This document shows, piece after piece, positions 45,218-51,940 of a stretch of 51,940 nucleotides of DNA (position 1 is the stretch's first letter; every line of letters starts with the position of its first letter). The stretch is from assembly GCA_008080565.1 (NCBI GenBank), contig VIKE01000040.1, forward strand, positions 1-51,940, written 5' to 3'. The notes under the pieces were generated by a model. That model ran no database searches. It was not told where the DNA came from and worked only from the letters and a program-made list of their open reading frames with translations. This stretch comes from Rhodocyclaceae bacterium (GTDB lineage: Bacteria; Pseudomonadota; Gammaproteobacteria; Burkholderiales; Rhodocyclaceae). A program made the position numbers and the translations under genes.

Positions 45218-48118
45218 TCAAGCTTGCTTCAGTACTGCTTCGATATCGACTTCGTCAATCTGGCGTGCATCCAGAAAGCGTTGGGCAAAGCGCAAGTGAA
45301 CGCCTTCGCGCAAGAACAATTCGAACAGGTCTCGATCAAGATGGCCCATGCGCACGTATCCGGCCAGCAGGGTAACGGCTTCCGAAAGCGGTTTGCCGAG
45401 CTTGTAGGGGCGGTCCGAGGCGGTTAGCGCTTCGAAGATGTCGGCGATGGCCATCATGCGGGCCTGCGGGATCATCGCGGCCGCCTCCAGCCCGCGCGGA
45501 TAGCCAGTGCCGTCAAGATGCTCGTGGTGATTCCCGGCAATGTCGGGCACGTCCTTGAGGTAATCCGGGAAGGGCAGGCCACGCAGCATGATGATGGTCT
45601 GGACAATGTGATTGTTGATCAGAAAGCGTTCCTCGGCGGTCAGCGTGCCGCGAGTGACGGAGAGGCAATGCAGTTCGCCGAGGTCGAGACGATAAGTTGG
45701 TGCCGTGACCTTGATATCGGCCGGCAAGGGGCCGGCCGCCTGATGATCGATGCGGTGATCGTCGCGGTCGGCGATGAGAAACTCGACAGCCGGCAAGGCT
45801 GACGCCGGCAGGCGCTCCTTGCGTCGTTTCTCGATCTGGGAAATGCCGAGTCGGTCATCAAGCGTACGTTGCCAGGTGCGGGTGGCGATCTGCCGCAGTC
45901 GTTCTTCGGCCCCATCAGCCAAGGCTTCGCCGCCAATATTGCAGGTCGCGACAAAGGCAAAGTCATCGTCGAGAGCGGCCAGTTCGGTTCGCCTGACCGC
46001 ACCCAGCGCTGCCTCGTCGCCCCCCCGGGCAACGCCTCGCCAATAGGCAATTTCGGCATCGCGCTTGAGCACTTCAAAGCGTGTGCGAATCTCGTGAATG
46101 CGATCGGACAGGGTTTCCAGTTTGGTCGCCTTGTCGACCACATATTCCGGGGTCGTGAGCTTTCCACAGTCATGCAGCCAAGCCGCGATAGTCAGCGTTT
46201 CCCATTCATCCTCGTCCAGCTTGAAGTCACGGAAAGGCCCGTTATTACTCTGGCAGGCCGCTTCGGCCAGCATCAGCGTCAATTCCGGCACGCGCTGACA
46301 ATGGCCGCCGGTATAAGGTGATTTTGCGTCGATGGCGCCGGCGACGACACGAATTACGGCATCGAGCAATGCTTTCTGAGCTCGCATCAGGCGTTGATTG
46401 TCGATGGCAACGGCCAGCGTGCCGGACAGGGCGTTTACAAAAGCGGCCTGCTCGGAACTGAAACCCGCCTCGACAGCTGACTTGGCCAGGAAGAGCACCC
46501 CGATTGTCTTGTTTTCCCGATTGCTTAGAGGCACTGCCAGAAAGGACACCGTCTGCCCCGGGAAACGTGCCGCCAGCCAGCCGAGTCCGGCCGGCATCCC
46601 GACGGCGGCAAGCTGGCCGATGACCATGTTCTTTTCGCGGCAGGCATCACGTAAGGGATGGTCGGATTCCCCGTCGTCGATCGCGACTGCCGGTGGCTCG
46701 GTAAGCAGGCGATCCAGATTGACGTTTTGCCAAGCTGCCGGAAGCAGTTCCTTGCCTTGGTCATCCATCAGGTAGACGGCGCCCGCATCGGCGTGAGCGG
46801 CGGCGACCGTCTGGATGATCAGGCCGTCGAGCAGGCTCTTGAAATGGCGCTCGGCAGACAGTTGCGAAGCGATGTCGAGGAACTGTCTGACCGTCGAGCG
46901 CATGCCTGCCATGGCCTCCGCCAGGTCGTCCACTTCCAGCACAAAAGAGTGCACATCCTCGCCATCGAAGCGGAAATGGCGAATGGCAAGCGCATCGGAG
47001 GCCAGATTGCGCAGGTCATGCGAAATCCGGTGGGCGATCCACCAGGTTATCGGTATGGCGATCAGGAGTACGGCAAGAATCGAGGCAATGGCATAGAGGC
47101 GCAGGGTGCCGACCCCGGCCAGCAATTCGTCATGGGGTGCCGCCATGACCAGATACAACGGCTCGCCATCGGCCAGTTGGGCGGTAACGGCCAGGGTCTC
47201 CCAGTCACGCCCATCGCTGCTCAGGGTGCGGGCGCCTTTGGCTGATGCGGCGCCGGAAAACGCCTTGACCAGAATAGGCATTTCCAGGGTGTGCAACGTT
47301 GGAAGTTGAACCTGCTCGCCTTCTGCTATTCCCCATGCACCGTGTGACGCCGCCAATACCTGACCGGAGAGGTCAGTCAGGGCCAGTTGTGCCGATGGCG
47401 AGGCGCGCTGGCGAGACAGCGATGCCGAAAGATCCTTGAGGGCGAGATCGGCGCCAATAACGGCCTTGCCGTCCGGGGTTGCCTGGGCGATGGCAAAGCC
47501 GATATCGCGCGAAGGTAGCATGAATGCCGGCGTTCGAATCAGTCCGGAGCGCTCCCGAGCGGCATGAAACCAGGTCATGTCGTGTGGGCGGTGGAGTTCT
47601 TCCGAGCGCGTCGACAGCAACACCATCTCTTCATCGTAAAAGCTGACCGTGTTTCCGCGCGGGCCCGGCTCCGAAAGTTGCACCATGTAGGCCGCCTGAG
47701 CCGGTGCATCTTCATTGCGCAGGGCCGCCTTGAAGTCCAGTCGCCGAATATAGAACATCCCGCCATCGGCGAAGCCGACGTAGATGGCCGAGAGCATCGG
47801 GGTCAGATCCAACGCCCGGCGGATCACGGGTAGACTGCTCAATTGTCCGTGCGGACCACCGCTGGAAGCATTGGGACGCTGGGCAAGCTGGACGACCAGG
47901 GTGCGGATTGGCTCATGGCTGGCGCGCAGTTCAGCCAAGGCTTCGCGGGCTGAGCTTTCGAATAGTGTACTGATGACATCGAGCACCATTCGGCGCGCAT
48001 TGACATAGTCGACCGCAGCGATCAGTGCGCCAGTGGACAGCACCAATGCCGTAAACAGCACGCCAATGTACACGTGCAGTGGATAGCGGTGGCGAGAGGC
48101 AGAAGAAGCTTCAGTCAA
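45218..48118 (-). CDS. Membrane sensor HD-GYP c-di-GMP phosphodiesterase, with insertion
   Basis: 966 residues. Membrane helix about 15-38, a roughly 300-residue periplasmic Cache-like sensor (MLSAIYVGFADGGMFYIRR), second helix about 340-362, HAMP, a GAF domain (about 420-580), then an HD-GYP phosphodiesterase. HD motif WLHDCGKL near residue 646 and HHEHLDGTGYP near 871 are intact, so c-di-GMP hydrolysis is expected. The distance between them is about 225 residues, some 150 more than usual, filled by a helical, charged insertion (RTRFEVLKRDAEIAYWRGVA onwards). Downstream of phaC on the same strand, 129 bases apart. Confidence 0.92.
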   Translation of the reverse strand: MTEASSASRHRYPLHVYIGVLFTALVLSTGALIAAVDYVNARRMVLDVISTLFESSAREALAELRASHEPIRTLVVQLAQRPNASSGGPHGQLSSLPVIRRALDLTPMLSAIYVGFADGGMFYIRRLDFKAALRNEDAPAQAAYMVQLSEPGPRGNTVSFYDEEMVLLSTRSEELHRPHDMTWFHAARERSGLIRTPAFMLPSRDIGFAIAQATPDGKAVIGADLALKDLSASLSRQRASPSAQLALTDLSGQVLAASHGAWGIAEGEQVQLPTLHTLEMPILVKAFSGAASAKGARTLSSDGRDWETLAVTAQLADGEPLYLVMAAPHDELLAGVGTLRLYAIASILAVLLIAIPITWWIAHRISHDLRNLASDALAIRHFRFDGEDVHSFVLEVDDLAEAMAGMRSTVRQFLDIASQLSAERHFKSLLDGLIIQTVAAAHADAGAVYLMDDQGKELLPAAWQNVNLDRLLTEPPAVAIDDGESDHPLRDACREKNMVIGQLAAVGMPAGLGWLAARFPGQTVSFLAVPLSNRENKTIGVLFLAKSAVEAGFSSEQAAFVNALSGTLAVAIDNQRLMRAQKALLDAVIRVVAGAIDAKSPYTGGHCQRVPELTLMLAEAACQSNNGPFRDFKLDEDEWETLTIAAWLHDCGKLTTPEYVVDKATKLETLSDRIHEIRTRFEVLKRDAEIAYWRGVARGGDEAALGAVRRTELAALDDDFAFVATCNIGGEALADGAEERLRQIATRTWQRTLDDRLGISQIEKRRKERLPASALPAVEFLIADRDDHRIDHQAAGPLPADIKVTAPTYRLDLGELHCLSVTRGTLTAEERFLINNHIVQTIIMLRGLPFPDYLKDVPDIAGNHHEHLDGTGYPRGLEAAAMIPQARMMAIADIFEALTASDRPYKLGKPLSEAVTLLAGYVRMGHLDRDLFELFLREGVHLRFAQRFLDARQIDEVDIEAVLKQA

Positions 48119-48247
48119 GGGGTTTCTTCGCGTCGACAGGTTAGCGGGCCACCTTGCGACGATGACGTTGCATATGCATGACTCCGCGGAAATCCATTTT
48201 TCGATGAGCGAAGGGCTGCTTGGAAGCCGGCACTCCGAAAAATCTGC

Positions 48248-50002
48248 CTATTTTTCAAAAACGTAGGTCCCGGGGGCCGCGCCGAGTTCCGGATCTACCT
48301 CGGCCTCAATGTCGGGCGGCGCCACCAGTGGCCCGCACTGTGGCGACAGCCATGCCAGCCAGTCTTCCCACCAGCTGCCGGATTTCTTGTCGGCATGGGC
48401 CAGCCAATGTTCATGGCTTTCATTGCGCTCGGGAGCAGCGACCCAGAAGCTGCGCCGGGGCGGCGTCACCACCGCGTTGACGATGCCGAAGATGTGGCCC
48501 GAGGTGGTCAGCACATAGCGCACTGGCGCCTTGACATTGACGTAGCGGCGGATTTTGTAGGACTGCCGCCAGGGAACGATGTGATCGTCTTCGGCCCCTA
48601 CGGCGTAGAGTGGCTGGGTGATACGGTCCAGATCGATCGGCTCGCCGGCAATCGTCAAGGCATCGCGTTTGATCAAATTGTTGTTCAGATACATCTCGCG
48701 CAGGTAGAACGAGTGCATTGCAGCCGGCATGCGCGTCGTATCGGTATTCCAGAACAAAACGTCGATCGGCGGCAGCGGCTCGCCAAACAGATAGCTCCGC
48801 TCAAAGTAGTGCCAGATCAGGCTGTTCGAACGCAACATGCGGAAGCTCGAGGCCATGTCGTCGCCATCGAGAAATCCGGTCTTGGCCATTTTTTCCTCGA
48901 GGGCGGCAATCGAACCTTCGTCGATGTAGACATCGATATCGCCGGGTTTGGAGAAATCGGTCAGCGTCGTCAGCAGGGTCCAGTGCGCCACCGGCATGTT
49001 TTTCTCGCCGTAGTGACGGCTGGCCCAGGCCATATAGGTCGCGACCAGGGTGCCACCGATGCAGTAGCCGGCCAGATGCACCTGCGCCGACTTGCTCAGT
49101 TTGCGTGCCACGTCGACCACTTGATCGACACCCTCAAGCAGATAATTGTCAAAATTGACCTGCGCCATGTCGGCCGTCGGATTTTTCCAGCTGGTGATGA
49201 AAACGCTGTAGCCCTGGTCGGTAAGGTATTTGACCATGCTGCGCCGTGGCGTCAGGTCGAGGACGTAGAACTTGTTGATCCATGGCGTGATGATGACGAT
49301 CGGCGTCCGGTGTACTTTGGCGGTAGTCGGTGTGTAATGCAGCAATTCGACCAGCCGGTTGCGAAAGACCACGCGGCCGGGGGTGATCGCCAGATCGATA
49401 CCGACCTGGAAGGCATCTTCATCGACGATGCGAATGTTTTTTGCCTGTGCATCGCGCATGAAGTTCTCGAGACCGCGAACCATGCTTTCGCCATGGGTCT
49501 CGACGTACTTGCCCATAGCAACCGGATTGGTCAGGAAGAAATTGGTCGGGGCCATGGCATTGAGCCACTTGCGCACCCAGAACGCTGCCCGCCGGCGCTC
49601 CTTGTCCGAGAGTCCCGGGGTTTCGAAGAGCATGTCCTCGACGCGGTGCGTAATCGCCAGATAGGTTTCCTTGACAATATCCCAGGTCGCCGACTCGCTC
49701 CATGCCGGCCCGGCGAAACGCGCGTCATCAGCATGGGGCGTCACCACATCCTCGCTCGGCAAGCCGAAGGCACGGTGCATGAGGTGGGTCTGCAGCGCGA
49801 TGACATCGCCCGACATGGCGCCAATGGCCCGCGACAACTCCTGTGGATGCATCAGCCACGCCGCCTGAGCATTAAGCAGTGAGGTCGTTACGCCGAAGGG
49901 GTCAACGCGCTGCTGCAACGATGTCATCACCTCTTCGATCACCGTGGCTTCACGTTGCCCGAGACCGTGCGTCTGTTTTTTCGAAAGAACATTGGTGTCC
50001 AT
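48248..50002 (-). CDS. phaC: Class I polyhydroxyalkanoate synthase
   Basis: 584 residues, the usual class I length. Polymerises 3-hydroxyacyl-CoA into PHA at granule surfaces. Lipase-like box GYCIGG with the nucleophile Cys314, acid Asp in GAEDDHIVPW (472-473) and His503 in TSGHIFGIVN. Also the family motifs PWINKFYVLDL and FWNTDTTRMP. No phaA, phaB or phasin gene is adjacent. Neighbour of ppk1 and the HD-GYP gene on the same strand. Confidence 0.95.
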   Translation of the reverse strand: MDTNVLSKKQTHGLGQREATVIEEVMTSLQQRVDPFGVTTSLLNAQAAWLMHPQELSRAIGAMSGDVIALQTHLMHRAFGLPSEDVVTPHADDARFAGPAWSESATWDIVKETYLAITHRVEDMLFETPGLSDKERRRAAFWVRKWLNAMAPTNFFLTNPVAMGKYVETHGESMVRGLENFMRDAQAKNIRIVDEDAFQVGIDLAITPGRVVFRNRLVELLHYTPTTAKVHRTPIVIITPWINKFYVLDLTPRRSMVKYLTDQGYSVFITSWKNPTADMAQVNFDNYLLEGVDQVVDVARKLSKSAQVHLAGYCIGGTLVATYMAWASRHYGEKNMPVAHWTLLTTLTDFSKPGDIDVYIDEGSIAALEEKMAKTGFLDGDDMASSFRMLRSNSLIWHYFERSYLFGEPLPPIDVLFWNTDTTRMPAAMHSFYLREMYLNNNLIKRDALTIAGEPIDLDRITQPLYAVGAEDDHIVPWRQSYKIRRYVNVKAPVRYVLTTSGHIFGIVNAVVTPPRRSFWVAAPERNESHEHWLAHADKKSGSWWEDWLAWLSPQCGPLVAPPDIEAEVDPELGAAPGTYVFEK

Positions 50003-50450
50003 GATTCCCTCTGTGAAACCGGATTTTTTGTATGGGCGCTCTGAAACGCGTATCGCAGAATTGTCTTGGGCGTTTTGTCAGGGTTAGGCCTGCATTGCCG
50101 CGGAGTGCTGACTGTGTAGCCGGACTTGGCGAGGTCGTCGCCTGGCACATGGGGAACGACTCGCCTGCACCGGAACCACATTGCCGGTGGAAGCAAAACC
50201 AGAACATCACGTGCCGGGTTCCGGGCCTCACAAATTCACCACTCATCAGTGCGCTGTTACCCTCCCCGAATGCTTCGAGAGGAGAGCCATTGATAACATA
50301 CTCAGGTTACAGCCTTGTGACCGAGCGCTTGTTGAGGCTGTCGGTGCACCCGACCGGTGTCCGGATGCCGCGAAGTCCTGCCTGGCGCGTGAGTGTGGCG
50401 GCAGTTGAATGCGTAGCTGGCTTGCCGCGATGAGGGCGCCAGGCCAATAA

Positions 50451-50474
50451 AAATGCGGCTCGCAAGCCGCATTT
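50451..50474 (-). terminator. Rho-independent terminator of ppk1
   Basis: AAATGCGGCT-tgcg-AGCCGCATTT read on the minus strand, a perfect ten-pair stem followed by TTTTATT, 42 bases past the ppk1 stop. Confidence 0.75.
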
Positions 50475-50508
50475 CGATTTTCGCTGTTTTTCCCGGTTGA
50501 CCGTGGAA
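50471..50508 (+). repeat. Dispersed GTTGACCGT repeat, copy H (intergenic, long form)
   Basis: ATTTCGATTTT, CGCTG, TTTTTCCCGGTTGACCGT, GGAA. Same layout and spacing as copy C. It lies between the ppk1 stop and its terminator, so it is transcribed (antisense orientation) in the ppk1 3' untranslated region. Confidence 0.75.
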
Positions 50509-50515
50509 GTCGGGA

Positions 50516-51940
50516 TCAGCTGGTGCCCAGCGTCACCATCAGTTCGCCCTGGGCGTTGTGTGGTTTGCTGCGCGAGGAGCGGCGACGCTGGTAATTGCCT
50601 TGGCCGTTCATGTCCCAGCCTTGCTGGTTGTCAGCGAGGTAGAACTTGAGGCCTTCGGTGATGACGCGCTTTTTGAGCTTTGGGTCGAGGATGGGGAAGG
50701 CGAGTTCGATGCGCTTGAAGAAATTGCGGTCCATCCAGTCGGCGCTGGAGAGATAGACGGTTTCCTTGCCGCCAGCCAGGAAGTAGAAAATCCGGTGGTG
50801 TTCGAGGAAGCGGCCGATGATCGAACGCACGCGAATCTTGTCGGAAAGTCCGGGAACGCCCGGGCGCAGGGCGCAGACGCCGCGGATGATGAGGTCGATC
50901 TCGACGCCGGCCTGTGACGCCTGGTACAGCGCGTCGATGACTTCCGGTTCGAGCAGCGAATTCATCTTGGCGACGATGCGGGCCTTGCCGCCGGCCTTGG
51001 CGGTTTCGGTCTCGGCACGGATGCCGGCAACGACATTTTGCTGCAGCGTAAACGGTGCCTGCCACAGGTGCTTGAGCGTGCGCGCCTTGCCCAGCCCGGT
51101 CAGTTGCTTGAACACTTCGCTGACGTCGTTGGTGATTTCCTCATTGGCCGTCATCAGGCCAAAGTCCGAGTAGAGGCGGGCGGTGCGCGGGTGGTAGTTG
51201 CCGGTGCCTAGGTGGGCGTAGCGCTTGAGGCCCCCGTCCTCGCGGCGGACGATGAGCAGCGCCTTGGCGTGCGTCTTGTAGCCGACGACGCCATAAACGA
51301 CGTGGGCGCCGACATCCTCAAGCTTGGTCGCCCAGCTGATATTGGCTTCCTCGTCAAAACGCGCCATCAGTTCGACGACGACGGTGACTTCCTTGCCGTT
51401 CTGGGCGGCGCGGATCAGCGATTCCATGAGCACCGAGTCGGTACCGGTGCGATAGACCGTCATCTTGATGGCGACGACTTGCGGGTCGGTCGCTGCCTGG
51501 TTGAGAAACTCGATGACCGGGGCGAACGACTGGTAGGGATGGTGGAGCAGCACGTCGCTCTTGCGGATGCTGTCGAAAATATTGACGCCCTTGCCGACGG
51601 CTTTGGGCAGGCCGGGCACGAAGGGGCGGAATTTCATGTCCGGGCGGTCGACCCAGTCCGGCACCTGCATCAGGCGGACGAGATTGACCGGGCCATTGAC
51701 GCGGTAAAGGTCGGCCGGCTTGAGGCCAAACTGGGCGAGCAGGAATTCGGTCATCGCCTCCGAGCAGTTGTTGGCGACTTCGAGACGCACGGCGTTGCCG
51801 AAATGGCGTTGTGGCAATTCGCCCTGCAACTTGGTGCGCAGGTTGGTGACTTCTTCTTCGTCGACGAAAAGGTCGGAATTGCGCGTGGCGCGGAACTGGT
51901 AGCAGCCGAGCACGGTCATGCCGGTGAACAGTTCGCCGAC
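50516..51940 (-). CDS. ppk1: Polyphosphate kinase 1, 5' end outside window
   Basis: The frame runs off the right edge; 474 C-terminal residues are visible of an expected 690 or so. Reversibly transfers the ATP gamma-phosphate to polyphosphate. The autophosphorylated His is in GYKTHAKALLIVRRE, and the second catalytic His in RFLEHHRIFYF. Other PPK1 hallmarks: HHPYQSFAPV, KMTVYRTG and HLGTGNYHPRTARLYSD. The C-terminal tail (YQRRRSSRSKPHNAQGELM) is basic. Its terminator follows downstream; polyP made by it is the likely ligand of the CHAD proteins nearby. Confidence 0.97.
   Translation of the reverse strand, partial: VGELFTGMTVLGCYQFRATRNSDLFVDEEEVTNLRTKLQGELPQRHFGNAVRLEVANNCSEAMTEFLLAQFGLKPADLYRVNGPVNLVRLMQVPDWVDRPDMKFRPFVPGLPKAVGKGVNIFDSIRKSDVLLHHPYQSFAPVIEFLNQAATDPQVVAIKMTVYRTGTDSVLMESLIRAAQNGKEVTVVVELMARFDEEANISWATKLEDVGAHVVYGVVGYKTHAKALLIVRREDGGLKRYAHLGTGNYHPRTARLYSDFGLMTANEEITNDVSEVFKQLTGLGKARTLKHLWQAPFTLQQNVVAGIRAETETAKAGGKARIVAKMNSLLEPEVIDALYQASQAGVEIDLIIRGVCALRPGVPGLSDKIRVRSIIGRFLEHHRIFYFLAGGKETVYLSSADWMDRNFFKRIELAFPILDPKLKKRVITEGLKFYLADNQQGWDMNGQGNYQRRRSSRSKPHNAQGELMVTLGTS

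Larger units (their letters stand above)
50003..50515 (+). other. 513-base region between phaC and ppk1
   Basis: Holds the phaC leader, a ppk1 terminator hairpin (50451-50474) and a long copy of the dispersed repeat (50471-50508). A 133-codon + strand open frame at 50032-50433 has no Shine-Dalgarno and an unprotein-like composition, so I do not call it. Confidence 0.5.

Noticed and set aside
50032..50433. 133-codon + strand open frame between phaC and ppk1
   Set aside because: No ribosome site or recognisable domain; overlaps the phaC leader on the other strand.

Overview
The window looks like a chromosomal piece of a GC-rich betaproteobacterium, most likely from the Rhodocyclales (Dechloromonas/Azonexus-like). 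This is inferred from the gene content and neighbourhoods: recJ next to an RpfE-type gene, prfB, lolCD, comEC next to a DUF2062 gene, class I phaC, ppk1, nifJ, and many chemoreceptor and c-di-GMP proteins. No rRNA, tRNA, CRISPR array, insertion sequence or phage was recognised. Both ends are cut inside genes.

Layout. 1-4550: end of a nucleoside-recognition (gate) membrane protein, small exported proteins, a cupin, a membrane-anchored unknown, and prfB with its programmed +1 frameshift. 4833-9085: a chemoreceptor without a periplasmic sensor, a separate NIT-like membrane sensor, and a PAS-PAS-GGDEF-EAL protein. 9229-13858: nifJ (pyruvate:ferredoxin oxidoreductase) overlapping a dihydroorotate-dehydrogenase-like gene. 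13981-15375: two orphan small proteins. 15500-19895 (minus): recJ, RpfE-like, an M48 protease and two UPF0145 proteins. 19981-24523: lolC-lolD, a NIT-type chemoreceptor and DUF2062. 24541-28469: comEC and two alpha/beta hydrolases. 28443-32230 (minus): a hybrid histidine kinase broken by a frameshift/deletion, mtfA and an EamA transporter. 32340-34767: relA and a tiny membrane protein. 35202-38203: a four-gene SiaABCD-like operon (PP2C phosphatase, kinase, DUF1987 switch, GGEEF cyclase) in which the phosphatase carries a soluble CBS-like input domain. 38368-44986: two CYTH-CHAD paralogues flanking a NUDIX hydrolase, a cyclic-nucleotide-like domain protein, an orphan ParA ATPase and a Lys/Ala-rich basic protein. 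45218-51940 (minus): a large Cache-HAMP-GAF-HD-GYP protein, phaC and ppk1.

How it fits together. The right-hand third is rich in polyphosphate and storage-polymer functions: ppk1 makes polyP, CHAD domains bind it, CYTH domains belong to the tripolyphosphate-processing family, phaC makes PHA, and ParA plus a basic tail protein could position a granule on the nucleoid. The granule-positioning idea is inference. The left and centre are dominated by signalling (three c-di-GMP proteins in the whole window, two chemoreceptors, a SiaABCD-like switch, RelA) set among housekeeping genes.

The strongest unexplained signal is a dispersed short repeat with core GTTGACCGT, preceded by a T-tract and C/G-rich step. 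It occurs eight times, always on the + strand, in minus-strand genes, plus-strand genes and intergenic DNA alike. The two intergenic copies share a longer version of about 38 bp.
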